Source: Lingula anatina (Eukaryota > Brachiopoda > Lingulata > Lingulida > Lingulidae). From it: 64,000 nt of DNA. Shown here one piece after another: positions 21,210 to 34,500 of the stretch. The translations under genes were made by a program, and so were the position numbers. A model generated the notes under the pieces. The model was given only the letters and a program-made list of their open reading frames with translations. It was not told the origin of the DNA and searched no databases. The DNA lies in the NCBI RefSeq assembly GCF_001039355.2, contig NW_019775430.1, positions 323,822 to 387,821 on the forward strand, given 5' to 3'. Every line of letters starts with the position of its first letter. Positions within the stretch are counted from its first letter, which is position 1.

Positions 21210-22110
21210 TTAAAGCCTCGGTCACAACCGGACACACGAATTTCAGGATCGTACGTCCCCTGCGATTTTTGGGTGTTGCGGACGCCGTGGAGGTCGTAGA
21301 GGTAGAGGAAAGTCTGCCTTGCGAGTTTGCAAGGGCCACATAAGATGTCCTTTCAACAAGGACGCTAATTGCAAGGAGCGATGGCCGTGGAAATAGTACT
21401 CATTTCTTGAGTTTGTTTTGCTTCCTGTGTACGTGGCACACACTCACCACTCACGAAGGGAATGCAACGCACGGCGAAAATAGTGCCATTTTGCGTCAGT
21501 TTTGCTTCACACTTGCTTCACACGTTTGTGGTGACGTACCGACGGCGTACGTCAGTTTTGCTTCCTGTCCTCCTCTTCTTTCTTCTTCCTCCCCTTTTTA
21601 TACTATGTAAGCTTCTTTCTCTTGTCTTTTGGAGGCATATTAGAAACTAAATTGAGGAAAACAATATTGAAAATTGTTGTACACGTTACACAGTTGACGT
21701 TCATTGTAAAGACACGAGCGTGCGTCGTGAGCACGCCATTTATACACCAGGCGTGGGGGAGACGCACGTGCGATGCATTCCCGGTGTGCTCTCGACTCTG
21801 TTCGTTTGTTGTGGGGGAGTGCGCCTTACTCAACACGCAAAGGGCACTTGCTCCTTGATTCTTGCGACGTGCATCTTGCATAACGCGCGTCTCTCTTGCT
21901 AACTCCGTGCAAGTTACGTTACGCAAGTTACGCCTGTGGCCTCGCTTTTCGCAGGCTATTCGTAGAATCCTTTGTACATGTCCAACATCCTCCGTACGTG
22001 CTTACTCGAAATTTCGTAAACAGGACTTGCGTGGGACGTGAGATTCTGCGCAAAATTTGGACGCAAACAGCAAGTAATAGCCCGTAAGGCAGGTTGTGAC
22101 CGAGGCTTAA
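21210..22110. mobile_element. 900-bp MITE with TTAA ends (GCCTCGGTCACAACC)
   Basis: The left end TTAAAGCCTCGGTCACAACC and right end GGTTGTGACCGAGGCTTAA are inverted repeats of 16-18 bp, and the outermost TTAA on both sides fits a target duplication. The interior is GC-richer than the flanks and CpG-rich. Overlapping frames on both strands (for example 21603-21926 minus) have no recognisable protein. TTAA targets suggest mobilisation by a piggyBac-type transposase; that is inference. Confidence 0.75.
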
Positions 22111-23199
22111 CGTATGTTCCCTTTCTGGGATTAGGCGATTGATTTTTATTTCATTATATTATGGTTCTGGTGCAGTGAAACTTTGATACGAACTTCTTCA
22201 TGTGTGACCCTAAAATTATTAAACAATTTTTCTAATCTTATTTATACAATACAATTACTGACTATTTTAATGCAGACCTGTGACATCATTTGCACCTCTG
22301 TATCGGGTTCGGGCGCACAGAAAGCCTTGCGGGCGGTGCACATTGAAACTGCACAAAAGGTGAACATGGTTAACAATGTGTGGCCGTGCATTGTATGTAT
22401 TGATAGACACACAAGAGTAGATCTATAATTGATACATTTAATTCTGTTTCAGTCTTTACGGTTCTTAATATATTTATATTTGTTTGCATTCCACCTTGTA
22501 TCATAATAAACACAATCATCCCCTATTATACCCATTTCTAAAGCTACTTAGTTCGATAACTCCTCTGAACCGAATATCTGCGAGGGTTGCGAAACTTGCG
22601 AATTTGTGAATGATAGTTGCTAACAAAAAAGTGATCTATACCACATTTGGCCAAAAAATTACCCAAATTAAATAATATATGTATATTTCAAAATGGCACA
22701 TTCATTAAAATAATGGGAATAATATCTACAGGATATTTAGTGTCAGTGTCAAAACAGACCACATTGCATAATTTGTACCTCATGCAATGTTTACAATTTG
22801 CAGGGGGAGCCTGGCAAGGACGTGAAATACTTTCTAACAAAATGTCTGACTAGGCACGTTTGGCAGATTCTGTCAATAGCAATGTAGAATTTTTTGGTCG
22901 ATTTAAAATGTATGTTTTAGTAAAATAAAAGATAATTGGTCTCTCTCGCGGAGATTGCATGGGTTCTGTTCGTAGCGGGCACGATGTCAACTTTGACATA
23001 GGCTGTTATATGATCAAATGCTTCAGAATCACTCAGAGCATCAAAAGCAAACACACCTCTTCTAAAATTCTCTCTCTGATCATTCTACGCCTGTGAAATC
23101 TCATAGGATTTACTACCAAACCAAGCATTTTTTAAATTTAACAGCATGATAGAAGATTTATCCCACCTATTTCGAGCAGACAACTTCATCCTCTGGATC
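22111..23199. other. intergenic; no gene recognised
   Basis: AT-rich; short chance frames at 22183-22428 and 22647-22853. Nothing supported. Confidence 0.45.
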
Positions 23200-23826
23200 A
23201 GGCCTACCCAACTACCAGACTCGGCACCTAAGGATCCCAAATTAACCGGTACATCGGACCACACTACCCGTTTTCAAGGTGCGTGTCAGTTCGCATTTCG
23301 GAGTATCACACCCTAGAACAAATTTTGTAGGACGACCGCGGGCTCATCCACGCTCGGCTGTCACCTTGATTGGATAGTAATCGATTGTCATAAAATCGCT
23401 ATATGATTTTAAAACCGGGTGAATAAATTTGAAAACCAACTAGAACAACCTTAGACTGCCACATTAATCTAATACAATGCAAAAAAGCCCTATCAAAAGT
23501 GGTTAAAAATGCAAACCGAATGTCGTAAAGTGCCCATATACCCCCATAGAGACAATAAAATAGAGTACTCTAAAGTAAGAGTACAGTCTAAGGTTGTTCT
23601 AGGTGGTTTTCAAATTTATGCACCCGGTTTTAAAATCATATAGCGATTTTACGACAATCGTTTACTATCCAATAAAGGTGACAGCCGAGCGCGGCCTCAT
23701 CTTGTCGGTGTTCTGACTGATACTCCGAAATGCGATCTGACACACACCTTGAAAACGGGTAGTGTGGTCCGATATACCGGTTAATTTAGGATCATTATGT
23801 GCCGAGTCTGGTAGTTGGGTAGACCT
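23200..23826. mobile_element. 627-bp foldback element with about 250-bp arms
   Basis: The left arm (23200 to about 23460) is the imperfect reverse complement of the right arm (about 23580-23826). Ends are AGGCCTACCCAACTACCAGA and CTGGTAGTTGGGTAGACCT. The inner arm pair includes CAACCTTAGACTG and CAGTCTAAGGTTG. A solitary arm copy lies at 17655-17805. No coding content. Confidence 0.85.
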
Positions 23827-23985
23827 GTGGATAAGCTGATTTATCCCCTGAATAACGCTATCCACTGTTGATAAAACCCACTATCCTCTGGATAGCGCTA
23901 TCCCAAAAAAAAAAAAAAAAAAAAAAAAAAAAAGCGGCCATTTTTACCCATAGGATAGCGCTATCCAGCCTTGATGAAACCAGCC
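23827..23985. repeat. GGATAGCGCTATCC dispersed repeat with 30-nt A-run
   Basis: Several copies of the palindrome GGATAGCGCTATCC and half-sites (AACGCTATCCACT, GTGGATAAGC) surround an A-run at 23904-23933; the 23948-23982 part matches 2299-2335. The foldback element at 23200-23826 appears to have landed inside this repeat, because CTCTGGAT flanks it on the left and GTGGATAAGC on the right. Confidence 0.6.
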
Positions 23986-26292
23986 CCAGGTTTATATTAT
24001 CCCATTACTGGACCAAATTCATCCAAGAAACATTTATTAACATTTTCCCAACCTAAGCCATTTTTACTGAACTTTATAACTATATAAAACTATATACTGG
24101 TAAGGGGGGCATTTGATGCTAGGGTGGAAGTGATTTGCCTCCTTTTCTGAATAAACCTAGTTTTAAATGTACATATACCAGTACAGAAATTAATTGAAAT
24201 TGAACAGAATATAAACAGATTGTTTAACCTTGATTTAGAATTATTGCATTCTACTTAGCATTAATACATGTATTTCCATTTTCACTTACCGTGCTATGGA
24301 GCGGAATGGAAATTGTCGTCCTCCTTCTGGTTTCTTCTCTTACTTCTGTTGATGTGGTCGTTGCTAACAACAGCTGTCGTTAATGAGTTTGTGGATACCA
24401 TATATGGAAGTTTCTATTTATATCTCTTCTTGGAAAAACCAGGCTCCTTCCGCTTCCACTTTAGCCAAATGCACCTATTATACGCTGTGTTTGCTGACCT
24501 GGGTCATTATTCTTCAATCTTATTCTTCTGGATGACTGACAATATTCACTCACTATGTGATACTTTTTGAGCATATATATATGGTCAATAGTATTAATCC
24601 TTCGATACGTTTGTATGGAAAATGGGGACTTACAAACACGATCAATAATATAATATATTTTTAGTGTAAAAGATGTCCCACGATATCGTTTCAGACCATT
24701 TCCTTTTTTGCGAGTGTAATTTTTGTTTATAGATTTTGATAAAAATATCAAAAATTAATAAATATCCAAGGCCGTTAACCACACTAAATGTAAGTCGTCA
24801 GTAAAAAAAACAAACAAAACTCTTTGTCATCTTGCGGAAGAATGCGGAACAATTTATACCTTCCGAACCAATAGGAAGGCCGCTACTGGTGGTAATAAGG
24901 CTTATATGACCTCGACACATTTGTAAACAATGAAGGAGTGTTAGGAGTGTGGAGAAGGGACGGGAGACACTGTTTTCGAACCTAGAAGTCGTGTTTGTCA
25001 TGTGGGTCTGACAAATGCGGAGAAAGCTAGGGTGTAATCTCAAAAGTGCGCGGTAGTAATGGAAAGGGTGACGTTCGAGGCAGGAAACTAACCCCAGTTG
25101 GATGAGATCTAGGCAGTATGAACTAACTTAGAATCCTTAAGGACAGATGAAGGATGCGAGTTTACACATGTATATCAATTTAAGGTTCATTGTATTTATT
25201 TTACATTTTCCTAATCTTATCTTCAAAGACACAAAGTAACTACCTGTGTGATTGTGGCAGTATGTAGGCCTATACTGATGTATGATACAAGATAATGTAT
25301 TTCCCAATATTCACCAGTATATATACTGGTGCATAAGATATAATAAATTATTCTATATGAAAAACAATTGCGTTGAATAATGTAATATATTTGAGTCTGG
25401 GTCTGCTTACAAAAGAAGATTTTTCATTAACATATGTTTTGCTTTCCCCTGTATATTCAAAACCAATGTGTGAGATTACATTTTAACTTGTGAAAAATAC
25501 ATAAATTTCAAGCAAAAACACAATCTTGAGTGATCACTTTCTAGCCCCGTGTGGATTCACGTGTGGATTGTTTGTTTGTCTGTCTCTTTGTTTGTTTGTC
25601 TGTCTGCCTGTCTGTCTGTCTGTCTGTCTCTTTGTTTTTGAGGGAGGGGTAACTATGGCTACCAATTCTTTTTTAATTGTTTTTTAAAGTCTTATCTATT
25701 TTTCTTGTGGATTTAAAATTTTTATGACATAATTTTGTTTTTGAAAATCTTGTCTGTTTTGATTTTCAGTCTCGTCTCGTCATTGGTTATAGTGCACTTG
25801 CACTGAAGTTTGTTTCAGTGCATTATTGGGTTGATTCGATAAGCGGGTATACAAACAGTTACGCTAAGACGCGCATGTGAACAGTGTCAACAGTGAAGCT
25901 CACTTGAGTTCTGTCTTCTTTATAGCTTACAATAGATTGTGTCAACAATCGATTTTTAGATTCATGCGTACCTTATAGCTTACAATAGAGTGTGTCAGCA
26001 ATGAAGACAGCATTTCTTTTGTTTTATTGGGCAACTACGACTTACAACACTATTATAGTTTGTGTAAACAGTGACGCTTACTCGTATTTTGGAATTCTGA
26101 CCAAGCTTACAATAGCTTTTGATCGGACATAGAGCAGTCAGCTAACATACTGTTTACTTAACAGTGATGAATGGCGATATTTTTTTATTGACAAGGTAGT
26201 TTTATTTACAGAAGGGTTTACAATCACATCTCCATCATCAGAATATATGCAACGCATTTAGACTGTGGGTTATATTTTATAAATAGCAATAT
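23986..26292. other. intergenic; no gene recognised
   Basis: Contains a (TGTC)n tract at about 25575-25630 and tandem-like phrases near 25880-26120 (CTTACAATAG, GTGTCAACA). No protein-coding signal that I can support. Confidence 0.45.
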
Positions 26293-27365
26293 TTAGAAAG
26301 TAGAAGAAAAATTAATCAACTTATACAACAGATTATTTACTATTTTTTCTGAACTGGTATCTTGATAGGAATAGCATATCGGCCACGGAAAGATAACGAC
26401 GGGTATTGCTATCCCTTTTGATAGTAATGTAAAAGCGCCTTTATATTGGATCATTTTCGATATGGTTTTTATTGTAAATAATAGGGTCAAGGGATTTGTT
26501 CCAATATTTGCACTATCGCCCGTCTCTGTAGCCGACTCGTTGGAAGTTTCACCGCTTTCCAACTCGCTGTCCTCTGACTCTGTGTTTGACATTTCGGTTT
26601 GCTCTGTTTGCAATTCTATGCTACCAGACACATCGGAATCGGTATAGTATTCACTGTCAGGATTCGCTGTATGGCTGCCAGGCATAGATCGACCTTTTTA
26701 AGTTAACGGAGACTCTTCATATTCTGAATCCGACACATACCGTTGTAATAAGGGAGTTCCCATTCCTGTCTGTTTAGGTTTCGATCTAAAATTATATGTC
26801 TTTTGGGGAAAAAGCGTTTTTAAAACGTGTTCGCTTTTGTACGGGTTATCTTGGTGTTTTATCAAACAGTTTTCTTTTAGGCCCCGCCATGGGACGGCCG
26901 ACTCCACTGGTAATGGTGGGCGGTCGTTGCGGTGAATCTACAGTCCTATATGGCGGAGGGAGTGCTGAGTGTTGTGTAGGAGTGGTCTTCATATACACTG
27001 TTTCAGCCACCATAGGTTATGGCACTGCCCTTCTTGTGTTTTTTGTCGTTTCCAGTATGACTGTTTCTCGAGGGACAGTTCATCATTCAAATCAACCTTT
27101 TCGTCCAAGGTAAGGTCATCTCCTTTCCACAATTTGCGTTGGCCTGCTTCTATTTTATCAGTTATTTTGGTAAACGGTTGCGCCTTATATTTCTCCTCTT
27201 GTAAATACTTTATAGTCTCTGATTGGTACTCATCAGCGTTGTTTTCCTCGGGAAATATACCTTGCTTTAGATCGATGAAGAGGTAGCCATTGGGAGGAGA
27301 GGTTGCTTGTTTAAAAACTCGAATGAAATCTTTTACCTCACCGGTGTTGCGTGATAGACCCGTGC
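26293..27365 (-). pseudogene. decayed reading frame of unknown origin (mobile-element-like)
   Basis: Reading the minus strand from 27365, a coherent stretch (GEVKDFIRVFKQATSPPNGY..FIDLKQGIFPEE) runs to about 27000. It breaks, resumes at about 26907 (AVPWRGLKENCLIKHQDNPY), is stopped once near 26698, and continues in the same frame as an acidic Ser/Glu/Asp-rich tail (YYTDSDVSGSIELQTEQTEM). The long frame with conserved-looking composition and few breaks suggests a former coding region, perhaps a C-terminal part of a transposon or virus-like polyprotein. I do not recognise the family. Confidence 0.4.
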
Positions 27366-28538
27366 CGTAACGAAACCGTTCTGCACATGCGCATTGAGGG
27401 TAGATTGAAAGAAGTAACTTCCGGTATGACGATGTCGTCCTAAGTAGGCGCTATGTTTGCACTGAACTATGATCTTTCAATTCATAATTCGGTGGTTTTC
27501 GTCATGAGAGAGTATGTATTTGATAATCTTATTACTACAGTATAAGGGGGAATGTTGGAAGTGAGCTTTTGATCGTGACTGAACTGTTTTGCTCTGTGTG
27601 AAAAACGTGGTAGATCTAAGACTCGTAGTATAAATGTTTTCACGCTACAATGTTCTTTCAATTCAGAGTACAGTCATTTTCATTAAAAAGAAATTGTGTG
27701 TTTGATAATACTACAACTTTCTCTACGGGGAAATGTTGGAAATGCATGTGCAGCTACGTACTGTATGTCAACAGACTGCTACCCCCGCGTGAATAATCCC
27801 TCAGAACGGTTTATTCACGACGACGGTTTCTTCACGTGACACCGGGATACATCTGCTGGGCTAGTGTTCTTGCACCAGGCGGTTATGGTATTCAGCAGAT
27901 ACAGGGCTTTGGAATACACAAACTCTGATTCCGGATACATATTTAATATATGCGGCTATTGGGTTTACATGTTCAATAGTACGCGTGTAGTCTCCAAAGT
28001 CAGGTGATGAAGCTACTAGTCAATGGATGCGTCTGACTGGATACGAATACAATTACAAGATACATCCATCCTCGGTTTTCCTAATGGGTATGCGCTTATT
28101 TTAAATCCCACTAGTTAGACGACTTCGTCTGCTGTTTCCTTTTTATTTCTCGGGTGGTGTTGGTTTTCCTATACATAATGAAATGTTAGAATATGAAATA
28201 GTAAGTATGACCATTTTGATATTTTGAAATGTTCTTAAAATAATCATTTATTCTGGATGTTAGTTATTCTTAATATAATGTCCGTTAAAGAGAGTTAATG
28301 CATGTGTAACTTACCGTACGTTTTGTAAACACCTTCCTCACGTCATATACCCTTAAATGGAAGCAAACAGCTTTTATGCGTAGGTAAATACAGAACATTC
28401 ATCCGTTTGAAGGTGTGACACAACAGAAAACACTTAGAGACATGACGCAGACTAATAGACTGATAAGCAAAATGCAACTGAATATATATCAGCTTTTCAA
28501 TTGTTTTCTACCCAATTCTATGTGACAAATATTTCATG
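27366..28538. other. intergenic, 3' flank of the CLCA gene
   Basis: No gene seen. A minus-strand AATAAA at 28247-28252 lies about 290 bp beyond the CLCA stop codon and is the likely poly(A) signal. Confidence 0.5.
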
Positions 28539-31500
28539 CTATTGAATTACGTACCCCTTCAATAGATTTTTCCTTCGGATATGTAGTGCAATTGCAACAG
28601 CTATGATAATTATAACCACAACGGCAACACTGGCTATGATAATACCAATGATATTGAACGGATTGTCCTCCTCCAATGGCTTGCTTTTGAGGGTCGTAAG
28701 TTCAGTTGTTGTGTCCACTGCAGTCGTTTCGTATTCAGTGGTTGCCTCTGTACTTGTCACAGGATCGGCGGAAGGAAACGGATTAACGTAGACAAAAGAG
28801 ACCGACACGACATTTGACACTTGTCCTGATTGATTTCTGTCGTCCGTTGCCACTAACGCAATGAAATACGTGACGTTGTGATCAACAGTTTGGTTGAATT
28901 GGACAATGAAAGTCTCCGCTCCGCCTGCTGGCAAGGGAGAGTCGAGTTTCCCTTGAAGGAGATCGTCATCAAGAAACTTATTCGATTCCATAAAGTTATT
29001 CCGGATATCCGAGATTGAAGTGCTGTATCGGATGTCGTAGCTCGATGCTGTAATAATATAAGTATTTAGAAAGAAAGTAATTGGAAGTATGTTATGTGTA
29101 AACGTTTGCATATGGCAAGGGTAAACATAGACTTGCTTTACCTAATCCACATGCTTACCCTACATTTCATGAGAAGATATCAAAGTCATCAAAATGTTTT
29201 CATCTTTTTAATCACTCTTCTTTCTGCGTGAATGTGCATCCCCAATGTTCTTGAACTTGTTCAAGACACCAATGTGTGTGCCGAGATAATGTTTGCACAA
29301 ATTAACTGGTCACCCGATTACCAGCTATTTAACTTTTTTACAGGTACCGGTCGCATTAAGACAGGTCGACCTTATTTCTTTAGAGACGCGTCCAACGGGA
29401 AGTAACATGGGGGTATTATTACAAACAACTTCATACAAAGTACTTACCATTTCCTTGATCCAGATCATCACCAGTTGCTGTCCAGGACAATGTAACAGTT
29501 TTATTCTCAGTGTTAACTGCTCCCAGCACCAGGTCGTAGATACTGCCAGGAGGGTAGAGGTCAGGTGGCTCTGAACCAGGCGTCGAAGTTGGAAGATTTA
29601 TAACGGTGAATAAACCTCCGCTGTCGGAACGCATGAATGGTTCTATTGGTGTGTAGGTGATTTCCGGCTTTGCGGTGTATCCTGAAGCTGCAATGTTAGA
29701 ATTAGTAAAAAAATTAAACACCTGAAATATTCTAACTTGTCCAGAAACCTTTTAAGTTCAAACTGGTCAGGCCAATTCTTCATGCACATACGAGTAAATG
29801 TTGTATTGTGACACTGTCGTGGCCAAGCGCCTTACCATATGCCTAAAAACAACGTAAAGCACTCACTGGAACGCTTTATATCTGCCGTTAGCATAGAAAA
29901 ACAGTCCCTCATATGTACATATCCATCCATGTGCACGTTCACCAATCTGAGTAAGTAATACAGTTAGCAGTTTTACCTACAAATTATCAACCGGAAGAGA
30001 TGATGCAGCGTAACAGGAAGAGAATGAAACTAAAACACACACCGGGCTTGAAATCTACCGGTAGCATTATAAAGTAGTCTCAACTAACACAGTGCTTCGT
30101 CACACTGTTAGGTTGAGATGAATCGAAGTTCTTTGTTTTAGCAATGTTAACGTAAATGTTACCTTATTGATTGTGAGGTCAATATGTACATAGTGGGACA
30201 TTATCATCATTATGATATAGATTAACTGGTTGAAGAAGAACTGCATTTTCTTTATCTATGCTGTTAATCCTACACGGACACGGAGTTAAAGTTTTTAAAT
30301 TCCTCAACACAAAATGCAGTTTTCCCCCATAGTAGGTGCACGTTTCTTTTCTAAAATGCAAAACACATTTCCCCCACATGACTTTACACGTACACGTTTC
30401 TTTTCTATATGAGACTTCTGCCGTCACCTCAGTACTACCCATAAGAGGGCAGAACTTGTGTCTGCTTTTTATAGCTGGTTCATAATGGTTAACAATGTGA
30501 CCCGTGTCTTTGGGCACTCTGCCGCTTTGTACATGTAATATGCTAAAGTATTTATTTGATATATTTAAGCATTACTTACTATTATTGGTTACCAATCTAA
30601 TGGCTTTTTGTCCACCAATAACGGACTTTAATGAAGTACCGTCTTCGCCTATCACAACTACGCGAATCGAATATGCTCCGTTTTCTCCAAAGTTCAGGAA
30701 ATATGCCGTGTAGATGCCATCGTTCTTGGTATTATCAGCCCCTTGAAAGAAACATGGAAGTATATATGAATACTTCACTGATTTCATGAAACATTCAACA
30801 GAATATGTTTCATACTAGGTAAAAATCTTACAAGCTCTGACTTAGCTTGGACCAAAAAGAAAAATGTCAACTAAGCAGTCGCTACCAGCACATGCTACTT
30901 ACCAGCACCGTTATCAAGAAGCTGCAAAGTATTTGTTTGCCCACTTGCATCAATATATGCCACCACATTTGCTCCGACCACAGCTTTAAAGCCTTGTGTC
31001 ACTATTCCGTAGATAGCAATACGGGAAGAGGCAGGGTCTAATAGAAATGTGGATGTATATTGTACAATTACTTCACATAAATGTTCATTTCTGTGATGCA
31101 ACTATGAGAACTTGCTGAATTGTTCTCATGATTTCTGGTATTCAAGATAAAAAACAACTGTAAAATGCATTCATGTGTATAAATATTCAAAATATTTCAG
31201 CTGCAAATACATTAGATGCAGCTTAAACGTATCCAAAATGGCGATATTTCAACAAACATATCTTAATGATTCATGTTGTCACATATAGGCTAGTGGTACC
31301 TGCCAAGTCAACTACATCACTGCTGACACTGGCTGTCAACACTATCGGTTCTCCACTTCCTGAAGGCCGTGATGACACTTGCAGCTGGACTGTAGCGATC
31401 TCTGTTCCCGTATTTCTGACGATGTACAGCCATTTCCCAACCTAGTTAAAAAATTCCCCGATGGTCTCACCTCCTCCACACGCGCCATTAAACGAATTAA

Positions 31501-34500
31501 ATATCAGCTCCGAGGTTTACTATAATTGCTAGGCCCCTGCAGCGACGGCGCGTGTGGAGGCGGGGAGACCATCAGGGGATTAGCGGCATATTTAGTCGGC
31601 GGATCACTTATTCCGCGGATCAGATGTTCTGTAGGCGCTCAGACAAGGGAAATCAAATATCCGATGTAAAGAGTGCAAAAATTCCTATTATCACAACAAT
31701 CACGGTTGATTATCGATTATTAAAACCAATAATACCTCTTCATATGACCCCCTAGCTATACGTATTCTAATCGAGGACATATTTTTCTCTGCTAGGGCGC
31801 CATTTCCGAAAACGCACAAAATATAATTGAGTTGATCTAACTTAAATGTAAAAAAAAAAACAACAACATAAAGTCAAGGTTAAGATAATTCAATTAACTT
31901 AGAGATCGCAACACCAACCTCACCGCTCTGTGCAACACGTAATGTTTTCGCTATACCATTTATGAGCTTCGAAATGTTTCAAAGACGACTTCTGTACCCT
32001 TTCAGGAAATGATACTCTTACCTTTGCAGTGCCATTGATCCTGTATCTTAATGTACCAGCGGAAAAATTATAATCGTCGTCTTCTGGAGTGTTGGTAACA
32101 TTATCGGGTGTCTTTAAAACAACTCTGATTTGGCGGAGTCCTGCTTTCCAGTTGAAAACGAAACTCGTGTTCTTCCCAATTGTACTATCTACGTATATTG
32201 CACCTTGTAAAGGTATGCCCCCACCGGCAACTGTCAACGTGTCCGATAGCACCTATAAACATTAATCAATGGTATTGAGTTCAATAAACTTCATGTTATC
32301 TTTCAGCAAAAGATGTAAAAGGGCCAACTAGAGATATTCATTTGCAATGGATGTTCTTTTAAGCTTTTAAGAAGCCTTAAAAAAGATAATGATTTTTGTA
32401 CTTCTAAAGATAAAATCAAGATTCTCAAAAACGGGACATACATCATAAAGGAGACATTAGAAACATTTCCCGTGATTTTATATGCATTGTTACTGCACAA
32501 AAACCAATAAATAGAACATTCTATGTGCAAAACGTTCACAATTTTGAAATTTTCGGAAATCGAATTTTTGTACTTGTACAACTGTATTCGTTTGGTCACC
32601 TGATCGCTGAGTAACTGTCTTTGTCACAGCGGACATCAAGGCCGGTGACAGAGTACCCTGGCTCTCTAGAAACGACATTCCCCCGGTATCTTTTGCCAGG
32701 GAAATCAACTGACTGTCAGCGTCCTTTGTGAAAAGGATGGTATCAGTGATGATTTTCTTATCTATTAGCGATGGCTTAACGTCCGAGATGAACGGTAGCC
32801 TATTTTCGTCTCCATCGCTGACGACCAAGAGGATACCGCCTGCTGCTGCTGCCCCGTTAGCTTCTAGCACCTGCCGTTTTAATAAAGGTATATAGAGACA
32901 TAGCAAAATAAACCCCATTAACCAATATCCTTTCTCTTAGACTTATTAATATTCTTGAAAATTTCAGCTTTTTCTCACGGGTGAACAAATAGCAATAATG
33001 AAAATTCAAAATGGATTTTGTTACCATGGCAATGAGCATTTGAATGATTTACTGGCACAAATGAACTAAGTGGGCTATTTTCTCCATTTACTATGTACAA
33101 TTCATCAAAATGACATAACTGTAAAACGCAGTTCGATCAACAACGCACACTTTATTGTAGACAGAAAGACAAAAAAAAAAAAAAAAGGAAGATGGCCGAA
33201 CTTAAGAAAAGGTAATGTATATCTGCTTATTACGTGCTGCTTATAAGTCTATTTCCAAAAATCATGCACCCGACTGCACATGCTAGGAAGCCTACCTCGA
33301 TCCCTTTCAGAAGACCGCAACCTATGCACGTTTGTCCCCTGGTGTTATTATGAAGGTGGGCCACGAGTTGCCGTCTCACACTTTCTGACGATACGTTAGT
33401 CAGACTTGTTATGATTACGGCTGTGGTGTCAAACTCCACTATTCCAACTGAGTCACCCTCTGCGATTATATGAAGAAGATACTCTTCGCAAGCCTGTCGC
33501 AGGTTTTCTAGCCTTGTGTTCTAAGGAACGGAAAGTGAAACATTGTTTCTTTAGGCAATGTATTGTTTTTTAGCTTGAAACATATAATATAAAAGACAAA
33601 AATAATAACACACCATGTTGATTCCATGTTAGTGACTCACGCATACATACCAGTATATCGTGCTTGTAAAAAGAAAGAAAAATGTCCTTACGAGAGTTTA
33701 ATTTCAACATAAAAATATATTCCTGTAATTAAAAAAAATCACATACATACGGATGCCACAGGCCAACCGTTGTGTTTACAGTTATTTGCTATACTGGCAC
33801 ATTAGTTTTTGTTTTACATGTATCATGTGGCACCAATGCAAAAACCACAGACCAAATCACACCACCGGTTTAACGAAACTGAGGGTCCTTGAAATAGAAA
33901 GTTCGCCCTCCATACTTAGTTACAAAGGTTAGGGTTAGTCTGACCTAAGGGGGTCAAAAACTTGGGCGAGGCACTCTTGTACAAATGCATGGGAAGCGGA
34001 CTCTCTGTCATGGGGGACTCTCTGTCACATTATACCGGAATGGAGCGTTCTGTGCCCCCCTGGATGACGGCTTCCTATCAGACTAACTATTTAACTAGTA
34101 TACCAAGTTGATTACTGCGTTTTCTTTTATGGTTTGCAAACATTGCAGTCAAAACATGTACCTTGATAGATTAAAGATCTCGACCAGTATGCAAGTGTGC
34201 AGGAGAAGGTCGAAAAATTATCTTTATTTATCAAATCATACAGATAAAACTCCCAAACGACCTATTTTGGCCTTGCGATTTTGGCATAAACTTTTCAAGT
34301 AATGACTTCAAGGGTGTCAAACAATACATTGTGTCACTGACAGAATCGTGGAGTAATATAAATCTTAATCACATTGAACTGTGGTTTTGATTATTTATTG
34401 AAATCACTCGATATAATCTTACCCCGTTTTCTCCTTGTCTATCCATGCTACCGGAGACGTCAAGAACTAGGACATATCTTCTTGGTTTTTGCTGAAGGAC

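Noticed and set aside
21603-21926. 107-codon minus frame within the TTAA MITE
   Set aside because: No recognisable motif and overlapping frames on the other strand; GC-rich MITE interior explains openness.
26796-27286. Two overlapping 105-codon plus-strand frames
   Set aside because: They are antisense to the better minus-strand decayed frame and lack motifs.
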